Below are positions 54,233 to 62,620 of a stretch of 64,000 bases of DNA, piece after piece. Each line of letters starts with the position of its first letter. The first letter of the stretch is position 1. The translations under genes were made by a program, and so were the position numbers. Below the pieces are notes generated by a model, which was not told where the DNA came from, ran no database searches, and saw nothing but the letters and a program-made list of their open reading frames with translations. Source of the DNA: Cytobacillus firmus (GTDB lineage Bacteria; Bacillota; Bacilli; Bacillales; Cytobacillaceae); the NCBI RefSeq assembly GCF_023657595.1, contig NZ_CP098323.1, forward strand, positions 2,876,001 to 2,940,000, read 5' to 3'.

Positions 54233-55804
54233 CTAGCTAATTAAATTCCCCCGCAGCCATGGACGTGCCCGGTAGAAGCCAATGGGGATTTGGATGAGGC
54301 TGGTTTTTCCCTGTGCTTCGATGCGGTAGATTTCATCACTCATCTTCGCATCAAATCCGAGAAGCGGATGTCCGCCCATTCCAAGCGCTGTCGCTGCTAT
54401 TAGTATTCGCTGCATAAGCATTCCTGCTTCCATTTGCTGAATGCGATAGCCTCTGCAGCCCACTTCCGTTTTGTGGTAATCTTTATCCCCTGCTATATGA
54501 AAGCAGAGCGGGACTTGAAACAGATTCACATTGCCTGCAGGCATTCCGGATTGAAGCGCAACCCGATGGTCTCCTGGATTAATCTCCCGTAGTGAATGAG
54601 CATCGCTGTCGTAATAATAGGCTCCATCCGGAATCCCTACGACATTATTCAAACACACATATAAAGTTACACGTGACGCGCGCTTATCAAGTGCCAAATC
54701 TAAATCGCTGCGATACAGGCAGGATTCGGTTGCCTCCTGAAGCAGGGCAGCAAGCTTCTCTTGGCTGACTTTTCCTGAAGTGAAATCCATGTCCGGTGAA
54801 AAACGCTCCCGGCAGACTGCCGCCAAATCATACGATATCCTGTTTACACGAGGAAGAGTTACAGGCCGGCCCTCACAGTGGGTCTCTTGAGGAATGATTT
54901 GGCGAAACGAATTAGTGGATTCCTGCATGGACGCTTTATTGATTCTGGTTAACATCGGAAATTCTTTTATTTTGTTGGATCTGACCCAGTTATTAGTCTG
55001 AATCGGGATTATTTCTTCGCACAATTCGGAGGCAGAGGCTACTCCGTTCCTGCTGGTTCTGTTTGCAGCCCAGCTTGTCGTTTCAACTGACAGCGGGATC
55101 ACAGCATATACGCTCTCCTCCTCTTCAGACAGTACAAGTAGATGGTTGAGGCCACGATCAAGAAATTGGAAGTAAACTCCAGCTGCAAAACCAAATCTCT
55201 TTGTAACCTCCAATAACTGACCAATCACTCCCCCTGCATCCAAGCCCTGCAGACGATATGCAAAGTTATTGTATTTATAGTAATTTTTCCAGAACATGGT
55301 CGTCACGAACACAGTCCCAAAACAAGTTGACACATCACAGCGGCTGCCAAGAGCACGGGCTATATAGGAATCGAAATTACCCTTGCGCAGCAGCACTAAG
55401 CGGTGGTGCAGCACATCATAGTGGTAGATCCCCTCCGGCAAATCTTCCAATTTCAGAAACATGTATAGTTCGTTAGGATACAGCGCTCCGCCAGAAGGCA
55501 CAGAGCGGCGGAACGACTGCATAAAATCCCCTTGCTCATCCGAACCCATTGGAGAGACAGACTCGGAAAATTGATTCAGGCCGAATGTGCACCAGAGAAA
55601 ATCCCCGATTCTCCTAAGATCAGGCTTTGCCGGTGCCTCCCATTCTTCAAGAGAAAGGGGAACCTCCAGTGACAGAGGGAAAACTGGCAAGCCCCGATAA
55701 AGCTTATAGGCAAGCGGTGCATCTTCCCAATCCACTTCCCAATCCGGCGGGGTAATTTTATCAATATCAAAATGCAAATTGTGCAGAAATGTATCTGGAT
55801 TCAT
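54233..55804 (-). CDS. SagB/ThcOx-type dehydrogenase of TOMM cluster
   Basis: A 523-residue protein made of two nitroreductase-like FMN-binding halves. The first holds FRRSVPSGGALYPNELYMFL near residue 95, the Ser-Gly-Gly-rich motif of SagB. It would oxidise azolines made by the YcaO protein to thiazoles or oxazoles in the precursor peptide. The ATG at 55804 follows GGGAGGTG; a GTG at 55813 is part of that site. Last gene of the cluster, 23 bases after the YcaO gene. Confidence 0.88.
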   Translation of the reverse strand: MNPDTFLHNLHFDIDKITPPDWEVDWEDAPLAYKLYRGLPVFPLSLEVPLSLEEWEAPAKPDLRRIGDFLWCTFGLNQFSESVSPMGSDEQGDFMQSFRRSVPSGGALYPNELYMFLKLEDLPEGIYHYDVLHHRLVLLRKGNFDSYIARALGSRCDVSTCFGTVFVTTMFWKNYYKYNNFAYRLQGLDAGGVIGQLLEVTKRFGFAAGVYFQFLDRGLNHLLVLSEEEESVYAVIPLSVETTSWAANRTSRNGVASASELCEEIIPIQTNNWVRSNKIKEFPMLTRINKASMQESTNSFRQIIPQETHCEGRPVTLPRVNRISYDLAAVCRERFSPDMDFTSGKVSQEKLAALLQEATESCLYRSDLDLALDKRASRVTLYVCLNNVVGIPDGAYYYDSDAHSLREINPGDHRVALQSGMPAGNVNLFQVPLCFHIAGDKDYHKTEVGCRGYRIQQMEAGMLMQRILIAATALGMGGHPLLGFDAKMSDEIYRIEAQGKTSLIQIPIGFYRARPWLRGNLIS

Positions 55805-55827
55805 CTTTTTCACCTCCCAGCAAGGGC

Positions 55828-57774
55828 TTATGGAAATGGATGGGGATGTGGATTCAGCTGTTCAACTGTAAGCGGCTCCTTGACATATCCGAGTTTCATT
55901 GGAACCTCCAGCACTCTTTCCAGTCCTGTTACACGTGTCAGGTGGTGACCAAATGTCATGGGCAGCATCCCCGGGATCAGCACTTTGACACAATGCAATC
56001 CGCTCCTCTTTATTTCTGGTGTTGTCTGATCTATCACTATGACATCAAGATTTTGCCTGTGTAAGGCCTGAAGAAGGTCTTGCAGATCATCTGTCAGGTC
56101 TGCATGTCTCCTTCCCCCCCGCTTGAACTCCTTGGAAAACGTTCGGAGCGGACGGTTTTCATCCAGCAAAAACGCAAGCCTCTCCTCCGCTTCCGGCAAA
56201 CCGTAAAGCATCCCATGGTCATCCATTTTGCCGACGAGGGAGGAATCCTGCAGCATGTGCCGTAATTTCGTCTTGTTCGCTTCAAAATCATCGTCCATTG
56301 TCCCCATCATTCCAGCTAACTCATGAACTGCGCTTTTTACCGCACGGATCGGATCAGGATGGGCTCCAGCCGCACAAATGATATTCAGCCCTTTATTCTT
56401 CCTGTTTTTCGCCATCGCCCAAACACTTGGTATTCCGTGCTCCATTGTCGCGTTATACAGCAGAAGATCATATCCCGCCACCGTCCTCACCCGGTCAATC
56501 ATCAGCTGCAATTCCCGGTCATTGGAGGAAGAGGGATCAAGACGCGGAAGGGCCAGCTGTCCGTACCAGGCCATCAGGAATGAATCACGCTCTACCACCT
56601 CTAAAATACCGTAAAAAATTGCTTCTTCCAGGCTGCCGCCCAGTGCGCATCCGTTGGACGTTTCATAGACAAATCCATTCCCGCAGCCCAGGCTGTAATA
56701 AGCAAGCAGCTCAGGAACCAAAATCGGGCGCTCCTGCAAAAACGAATAACCCCATACCCAATTCATTGGGATATCAGGATTAAATTTATTAAAAGGAAAG
56801 TTCGGCCGTGTATACTGTTCATCTGCATGCAAACCTGCTTTTAGAGGATTAAAAGCCCGGTCTTCCAGGTTGCGGTAATTGTCATAGACTGCTGTCCTCT
56901 TTCCACGGGGCGATATGCCGCAGGAACGCTCAAGCCCCTCCAGAATGGCTGTCAGCTCGCTCACCTGATAAGAATGAGTGCGGCCTGCCACGCCTTCGTC
57001 CCCTCCAAACAACGGAAGGTTTACGACTACATCCGCAAAAGGCGGTGTGAAATCATACATTTTCCCATTTAATAAACCAGTCCGCTGATCCAGATAATTT
57101 CTGACGAGCGTTTGATCTAAATCCTCCAATGATCGGCAGCGGTAACTATCTGCACTAACTTTCAAGCTTGGGTTAAGGTTTATTCTTGCAGCTTCCTGTG
57201 AATCTTCAGGGAGGGAGCTGCACACGGGGCACAATGAATCCGGCAAAATGAGGTGGCGAGAGGTTTTCAATGTTTTCAGACTGACGAGATACATTCGTCC
57301 TTCCAGGTCCGCCAGGCTGCACTCCAGGACCTTTCGCACCTCTGATGCAAGCAGGTGTGACATCTGTAAAAGCCCTGTGCGTGATGCCCAGGCGTCACTA
57401 TCTAATCCGCTGTTCCCTTCGAATTGCTGCTGCAGTTTCCACATCTCTTCCCGGTCACGCCCTGCTAGGAGTTTCCGCGTTTCCGCACATTGTGAGCATC
57501 CCGGTGCAGACGGGTGGACGATTGGTCCGATCACACCTTCTCCAAATGATACAAACCCCCGCAGCCAGGGAATACCTGATGATCGGGATACCTCTTCCGC
57601 CTTTTTATGGACTGAAGGCATCCAGGTATCGTGCAGCACCAGAATCAAATTTGTCCCCTCCGGCAGTTCAGGCTCGAAATTCATTTGACGGACTACCTTA
57701 TATTCGGCAGGCAGTTCTTTGCATACGCTGTCCGCCAGCAGTCCCTCTCCGACAACTACCACGACAGCACTCAC
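55828..57774 (-). CDS. YcaO cyclodehydratase (TOMM biosynthesis)
   Basis: A 648-residue bacteriocin-type cyclodehydratase. The N-terminal about 230 residues are a ThiF-like/partner domain with two CxxC pairs (GCSQCAE near 97, LCPVCSS near 182) that make a structural zinc site. The YcaO domain follows from about residue 240, with the ATP-binding region around GGSLEEAIFYGILEVVERDSF and AVHELAGMMG. The C-terminus ends NPHPHPFP, the Pro-rich tail needed for YcaO activity. It converts Cys/Ser/Thr to azolines using ATP. The GTG start overlaps the upstream stop (GTGA). Confidence 0.92.
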   Translation of the reverse strand: MSAVVVVVGEGLLADSVCKELPAEYKVVRQMNFEPELPEGTNLILVLHDTWMPSVHKKAEEVSRSSGIPWLRGFVSFGEGVIGPIVHPSAPGCSQCAETRKLLAGRDREEMWKLQQQFEGNSGLDSDAWASRTGLLQMSHLLASEVRKVLECSLADLEGRMYLVSLKTLKTSRHLILPDSLCPVCSSLPEDSQEAARINLNPSLKVSADSYRCRSLEDLDQTLVRNYLDQRTGLLNGKMYDFTPPFADVVVNLPLFGGDEGVAGRTHSYQVSELTAILEGLERSCGISPRGKRTAVYDNYRNLEDRAFNPLKAGLHADEQYTRPNFPFNKFNPDIPMNWVWGYSFLQERPILVPELLAYYSLGCGNGFVYETSNGCALGGSLEEAIFYGILEVVERDSFLMAWYGQLALPRLDPSSSNDRELQLMIDRVRTVAGYDLLLYNATMEHGIPSVWAMAKNRKNKGLNIICAAGAHPDPIRAVKSAVHELAGMMGTMDDDFEANKTKLRHMLQDSSLVGKMDDHGMLYGLPEAEERLAFLLDENRPLRTFSKEFKRGGRRHADLTDDLQDLLQALHRQNLDVIVIDQTTPEIKRSGLHCVKVLIPGMLPMTFGHHLTRVTGLERVLEVPMKLGYVKEPLTVEQLNPHPHPFP

Positions 57775-59690
57775 TCAGATCCCTCCTCTCGTATGAACAC
57801 CCCATACACCCCTGCCAGACTCTCTTTCAAAAATGGCTCGAATGAAAATTCACACACTAAGAGCTGCTTGTTGTTCTCTTCCAGAACCTTTATAGCAGAC
57901 TGCAATAGCTGGGATTGTTCCTTCTCATTACAAGGAGGAATGACCAGAGACTGCGGATCCCTTTCCTCCATAAACACAGATGATGCCACCACTGCAGTTG
58001 CTTTATGTCTCCCCCTTTGGTTTTGCGCCTGTGCAATCGCATGCTGCAGCGCTTTCCTCAGAGCTAATGTCATATTAATGCCAACACTGCCAAACCAGCG
58101 ATTGTCCGTGCCGACCCAGACCACAGGGAAGCCGGAAACTCTTTCACTCTCACAGATTTTTGGTGCTCCCTTCATGGTTATCAACGCGTCTAAATAAAAC
58201 CTGCATCGTTCGTCTTCTACTGCATTCAAATACAAAGGTGTAACTGTTCTCTGGACTGCTTGACTTTTAGCCAACTTCTCTTCCAAACACCTATCCAGAC
58301 CGCGTTGTACGCCCTCTGCGAAAGTTTCCCCTGCTCCAATTCCATATAAATCTAAATTCGGTTCAAGCCGCCCAGCCATCCTTGACACATATACTTCTAT
58401 CCCGGTCAATCCCGCTTCCCGGCGTGCCTCCGTATGGCTCAAATCGGTGCAGACTATGTTTGGCAGCAGCTCTGCCGGGCCCTTGGACAACGGATCGACT
58501 GCCTGAACCTCGCATTGCGCTAACGGAAGCTGCTTTAAATCTCCCTCCTCCCATTTATGAAAAATCCCTGACTCTTTGGAAGTCAATTGGCTGAAAAAGA
58601 GAAACAAACTGTCCGGTTTAGTTCTTTCGGAACCCTGCCCGATCCTATGTTCAACATCTTGAACCCATTCCACTGCTGGATTTCCGGCCAAAAGCGGATG
58701 AGGCAGGTAGGAATGCCAATTACTTTCAAGCGTCTCCAGATTAAGGAGGAAAAACTGATTTCTCTGTTCAGCACTGGTCAATCCAGTAACCTCTTTAAAC
58801 AATTCAAACACAATCAAATTAGCGAGCATGGCTCCTGCCGTGGAAGAGGCGGCATGCAATTGCTTGTCTTTGCAAAAAACGGATTGATGTACGCGGTGCC
58901 AGGCAGTCTCCCAGCATCCTTCTGATTCCGGATGCACGAGAGGACCTGCCATACCAGCCTGTTTATAGATAATGGCAGGAAGAAATATCTTCTTCTCCTT
59001 TCGGCAAGCGGCGTGTATAACTTGCAGTTCCTCCACATTCCCCGCTTCCGAGATATATAAAATTGAATCATATGGCTGGATCAATTCCTCCCAGGAATAA
59101 CCTTCATCACTCGGTCGTGATACCTCCTCTGCAGAAACTTCAGGGTCTGTTTGCCGGGCATGTGCGACAATCTCCTTCAGCCTCTTTGTGTTAGTCGATT
59201 CAGGGTCCGTAATGACCATATGAACCTTAGGCAATCCGGACTCAATCAGCGCAGAAACCAGCGAAACAAAAAATGGGCCTGAACCTGCTGCCAGCACTTT
59301 TGCCTGTCGGTATGCCTGGAAATGATATGCACCCGAATCACCGAAGCTTTCCAAAAATTCGATCTGGGATGAATACTTTTTAAGAACATGCTCTTCCAAT
59401 TGATGTGGATGATCCCCGCTAACATCCCGCACAAAGCCGTTACGGTACAGCACTTCCGCAATCTCAAACACCCGGTCCCTATGCGGGCCCGGCAAGCCGG
59501 ACGTCAATTCCCCCAGCGAATATTCACCATTAAACATCGGCATCAGCTTTTGAACCCACTGATCAATCATACTGCCTTCCATGCGGAAGGAGCTTACATT
59601 ATTCCGAAAATACACACCTTTGGCTGGATCAGGGATAAAAAACGTATCCCTTTTCACCTTCAGACGCACAGAAGGGGTCAAATTTTTCAT
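57771..59690 (-). CDS. ThiF-like thiazole bacteriocin maturation protein
   Basis: A 639-residue protein of the putative thiazole-containing bacteriocin maturation family found with Bacillus heterocycloanthracin loci. Residues about 10-90 resemble a leader-peptide-binding winged-helix unit. Residues about 115-320 contain a ThiF/E1-like Rossmann fold (KVLAAGSGPFFVSLVSALIESGL). The C-terminal half is family-specific. ATG at 59690 with GGAGGAG is chosen over an open frame to 59786. It is first after the precursor gene and coupled to the YcaO gene. Confidence 0.85.
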   Translation of the reverse strand: MKNLTPSVRLKVKRDTFFIPDPAKGVYFRNNVSSFRMEGSMIDQWVQKLMPMFNGEYSLGELTSGLPGPHRDRVFEIAEVLYRNGFVRDVSGDHPHQLEEHVLKKYSSQIEFLESFGDSGAYHFQAYRQAKVLAAGSGPFFVSLVSALIESGLPKVHMVITDPESTNTKRLKEIVAHARQTDPEVSAEEVSRPSDEGYSWEELIQPYDSILYISEAGNVEELQVIHAACRKEKKIFLPAIIYKQAGMAGPLVHPESEGCWETAWHRVHQSVFCKDKQLHAASSTAGAMLANLIVFELFKEVTGLTSAEQRNQFFLLNLETLESNWHSYLPHPLLAGNPAVEWVQDVEHRIGQGSERTKPDSLFLFFSQLTSKESGIFHKWEEGDLKQLPLAQCEVQAVDPLSKGPAELLPNIVCTDLSHTEARREAGLTGIEVYVSRMAGRLEPNLDLYGIGAGETFAEGVQRGLDRCLEEKLAKSQAVQRTVTPLYLNAVEDERCRFYLDALITMKGAPKICESERVSGFPVVWVGTDNRWFGSVGINMTLALRKALQHAIAQAQNQRGRHKATAVVASSVFMEERDPQSLVIPPCNEKEQSQLLQSAIKVLEENNKQLLVCEFSFEPFLKESLAGVYGVFIREEGSE

Positions 59691-59791
59691 ATCGCTCCTC
59701 CTTACCCGTAAACTATGCCTATTTATGAAACATACTTCCTCTCTCATTCTATGTATTGGGATTTGTCTCATATGTCTGACCCTCAAATGAA

Positions 59792-59818
59792 AAGCCCCTG
59801 CATACTGAGGGGCTTCCC
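59792..59818 (-). terminator. Attenuating terminator between precursor and maturation genes
   Basis: AAGCCCCT and AGGGGCTT arms with an 8-base loop; the minus strand continues TTCATTT. Partial read-through would give much precursor mRNA and less enzyme mRNA, a common RiPP layout. Confidence 0.65.
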
Positions 59819-59837
59819 TTTTCTCATATTGATAAGC

Positions 59838-60119
59838 CTAGCGTCCGCCGCAACGGCCTCCACAACGGCCTCCGCAGCGTCCGCCACAGCGGCCTCCGCA
59901 TCTAAAACAGTTAGAGCAGCGGAAACAATTAAAACAGCTAAAGCAATTAAAACAATTGAAGCAATTAAAGAAAAAGCAGCTAAAGCCAAAGCCAATACCA
60001 AAACCAGCGCATAACCGTGACTGATCACTATAGACCTGATTTTGATCCCATGGAACCGCCTCGTTCGCATGGAAATCACCAACATTCAGCATTTGCAGTT
60101 CGTTTTGGAAATCATTCAT
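59838..60119 (-). CDS. Heterocycloanthracin/sonorensin-type precursor peptide
   Basis: A 93-residue RiPP precursor. The leader (residues 1 to about 35: MNDFQNELQMLNVGDF ... VPWDQNQ) matches heterocycloanthracin leaders. The core has 14 Cys: a hydrophobic part with C-F-x repeats every three residues (CFNCFNCFSCFNCFRC) followed by four RCGG units. Cys would be turned into thiazoles by the YcaO/SagB enzymes. ATG at 60119 has GGAGG 7 bases upstream; an ATG six bases earlier is too close. The plus-strand Ala-rich frame here is an artefact of the repeats. Confidence 0.9.
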   Translation of the reverse strand: MNDFQNELQMLNVGDFHANEAVPWDQNQVYSDQSRLCAGFGIGFGFSCFFFNCFNCFNCFSCFNCFRCSNCFRCGGRCGGRCGGRCGGRCGGR

Positions 60120-60164
60120 GTTCATACCTCCATATTTATTTATAAGATGTGCAAGCAGCATCAA

Positions 60165-60443
60165 TGGTCATAATGAAGAACATCCAAAATCAATTATGAA
60201 ATTGTCAGTTCTTCGGATACTCTCTTCACAAAATATGTGTCCCGTTGGGGGATTGTTACTGAATCATACACCCATATTCAATGTGTCTATGTATTAAAGC
60301 AAAAAAGGTTGTACCACTAATAGCTTTCAGTACCCTTCACCATAAGAGTGGACGTGCCATTGTTTGCGGTCAATTTTCAGGATTTTACCTCTCCTGCCTG
60401 GTAATACTACATTAGTAACTGCATTTTATTGGAGGGCACAAAC
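60165..60443. other. Divergent promoter region, TOMM precursor / antiporter
   Basis: About 280 bases between the divergent precursor and antiporter genes. No ORF and no convincing operator; both promoters must lie here. Confidence 0.4.
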
Positions 60444-61868
60444 TTGAATAACACCTGGCTTTCCCTAATACCTTTCCTAATCGTGATAGGCATGTCCATC
60501 TGGCTGAAGAACATTCTGCCGGGTTTGGTGGCAGGCATCCTTGTTGGCTCCATTATCGTTTCAGCAGACCTGCTTTCTGGCACGGAACAGTCGGTCGCAT
60601 ATATTGTTACCACGCTTTCCGATGAAACGAATATCAAGATAGTTGGATTTTTATATCTGTTCGGCGGGCTTGTCGGAATGATGAATATTGCGGGCGGCAT
60701 TAAGGGCTTTTCGGAATGGGCGGGAAGACGGATCCGGTCAGAACGAGGTCTTCTTGTGTTTATCTGGATCACCCTCCCCTTCACTTTCATGATGCCAATG
60801 TTCAGGATTATGATGATCGGGCCCATTATCAAATCTTTGATTAAAAAAATGAATCTCTCCAAACAGAAAGTCGGCATGACTCTCGATATTTCAACCGAAT
60901 CAGTAATTGTGCTGCTTCCGGTTGCAACAGCTTTTGTGGGCTTCATGGTATCCCTTGTTGAAGGCGGCATCAGCGGGCTGGATCTGGACATGTCCGCATA
61001 TGAGATTTTTTTATTAAGTATTCTGTTTAATTTTTACGCGATCATTATGCTGCTGATCGGTATTGTGCAGACATTTTGGCGGCGAAAAAAGACGGGAGAG
61101 CAGAACGGGGAACACCACACCGATTTAGAAGAAAAAGAGCATGAATTCCACCGGATGGGAATTAAAAAGGAATTATCGCTTGTAAAAGCCCAGCCATGGC
61201 ATTTGATATTCCCGGTGGTATTATTGCTTGCCTTTTCTCTGTTCTTGTTGTGGCAGGATGGAATGTCACAGGGTGCAAAAACACTATTTGAGGCCTTTTC
61301 CATGGCCGATGCAACATTTGTGATGCTGCTGGCTGTATTTATCACCCTCGTCTTAACCTTTATTTTTTACATACTCAGACGGGAGAAAATGAACGAAATT
61401 CTTTATCATTTTTACGATGGAGGCAATCAGATGATGGAGGCGATCAGCCTGCTCATCCTGATTTGGGCGCTCACCCTGGCAGCGGAGGATCTTGGTTTTT
61501 CCGACTTTATCGGGAGCTCACTCGGAAGCTTTCTGCCAGCCTTTTTGACACCGGCGGCCATCTTTGTGCTAGGATCAGTGGTCGGCTACTTTATTGGGAG
61601 CTCATGGGGAACATGGGGTCTGTTCATGCCGCTCGGAATTACCCTCGCGGTTTCAACCGGCGCCTCCATTCCGCTTACCGTTGGAGCCGTGTTTGCAAGC
61701 GGGGCATTCGGAGCGCTGACCTCACCGCTTGGAGATACCACCATTACCACTGCTTCGATCCTGGATATGGACCTTGTGGATTATGCACGGTATAAATTGA
61801 AGGTTTCAGCCATTGGGGCTGTGCTTGCAGCCGCACTATTTATTGCGGCAGGGTTGTTGATTTCATAG
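60444..61868 (+). CDS. NhaC-family Na+/H+ antiporter
   Basis: A 474-residue polytopic membrane protein of the NhaC/ion-transporter superfamily with 11-12 helices. Recognisable blocks: an N-terminal WLSLIPFLIVIGMSIWLKNILPGLVAG, and GYFIGSSWGTWGLFMPLGI near residue 385, then SPLGDTTITTA. Start is TTG at 60444 with GGAGGG eight bases upstream; the TTG at 60429 has no site. Ion specificity unproven; a histidine or malate-lactate type antiporter is possible. Confidence 0.85.
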   Translation: MNNTWLSLIPFLIVIGMSIWLKNILPGLVAGILVGSIIVSADLLSGTEQSVAYIVTTLSDETNIKIVGFLYLFGGLVGMMNIAGGIKGFSEWAGRRIRSERGLLVFIWITLPFTFMMPMFRIMMIGPIIKSLIKKMNLSKQKVGMTLDISTESVIVLLPVATAFVGFMVSLVEGGISGLDLDMSAYEIFLLSILFNFYAIIMLLIGIVQTFWRRKKTGEQNGEHHTDLEEKEHEFHRMGIKKELSLVKAQPWHLIFPVVLLLAFSLFLLWQDGMSQGAKTLFEAFSMADATFVMLLAVFITLVLTFIFYILRREKMNEILYHFYDGGNQMMEAISLLILIWALTLAAEDLGFSDFIGSSLGSFLPAFLTPAAIFVLGSVVGYFIGSSWGTWGLFMPLGITLAVSTGASIPLTVGAVFASGAFGALTSPLGDTTITTASILDMDLVDYARYKLKVSAIGAVLAAALFIAAGLLIS

Positions 61869-61982
61869 ACAGTCTGTTCTTTTTGCTTAAAACTTAGGTA
61901 ATAAAATGTTGCGCTCAATTAGGAGCGTTAGAATAGGGAGCAACTTTAGACACAATAAGGGGAAATCCAGGTGACAGAGTCG

Positions 61983-62570
61983 AACCCGGGGCTACTTCTG
62001 ACTCGGAAAGCAGGAAAACCGGGTTTTGTGTCGGAACCCGAGGCTACTTCGGACTCAGAAAGCAGAAAACCGCGGTTCTGTGCCTGAACCCAAATCAACT
62101 TCGGACTCAGAAAGCAGAAAACCGCGGTTCTGTGTCCGAACCCGAGCCAACTTCGGACTCAGAAAGCAGAAAACCGCGGTTCTGTGTCCGAACCCGAGCC
62201 AACTTCTGACTCAGAATACTGGAAACCGCGGTTCTGTGTCCGAACCCGAGCCAACTTCGGACTCTGAATGCCGGAAACCGCGGTTCTGTGTCCGAACCCG
62301 AGCCAACTTCGGACTCAGAAAGCAGAAAACCGCGGTTCTATGTCGGAACCCGAGCCAACTTCGGACTCAGAATACCGGAAACCGCTGATGAGTCTGAACC
62401 CGAGCCAACTTCGGACTCAGAATGCCGGAAACCGCGGTTCTGTGTCCGAACCCGAGCCAACTTCTGACTCAGAAAGCAGAAAACCGCGGTTCTGTGTCCG
62501 AACCCGAGCCAACTTCGGACTCAGAATGCAAAAAACCGCTGATCTGAGTCCGAACCCGAGCAGCTTCAGA
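61983..62570. repeat. Tandem array of 52-bp repeats (about 11 copies)
   Basis: About eleven near-identical units plus a partial twelfth, each beginning AACCCGAGCCAACTTCGGAC and ending in GGTTCTGTGTCCG. Each unit holds the palindrome AACCGCGGTT. Across unit borders GTCCGAA-(11)-TTCGGAC forms a hairpin. Unit 8 is 50 bp. Copies differ mainly in a variable block (AAAGCAGAA, AATACCGGA, AATGCCGGA), so two or more sub-types are interleaved. Because 52 is not a multiple of three, all frames stay open by chance. It is non-coding. Confidence 0.85.
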
Positions 62571-62588
62571 CAAAAATACACAGTTAAA

Positions 62589-62616
62589 AGGCGATCCTCC
62601 ACGCGGAGAATCGCCT
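62589..62616 (-). terminator. Terminator of mutS2-like gene
   Basis: AGGCGATCCTCC and GGAGAATCGCCT arms (one mismatch), loop of four; the minus strand continues TTTTAACTG. It lies just past the stop codon. Confidence 0.75.
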
Positions 62617-62620
62617 CATT

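Noticed and set aside
59715..60014. Plus-strand Ala/Lys-rich ORF opposite the bacteriocin precursor
   Set aside because: It is the mirror of the Cys/Gly codon repeats of the precursor gene, which has a leader motif and a proper ribosome binding site.
61983..62570. CRISPR-like array
   Set aside because: Units are directly tandem with no unique spacers, and no cas genes are near.
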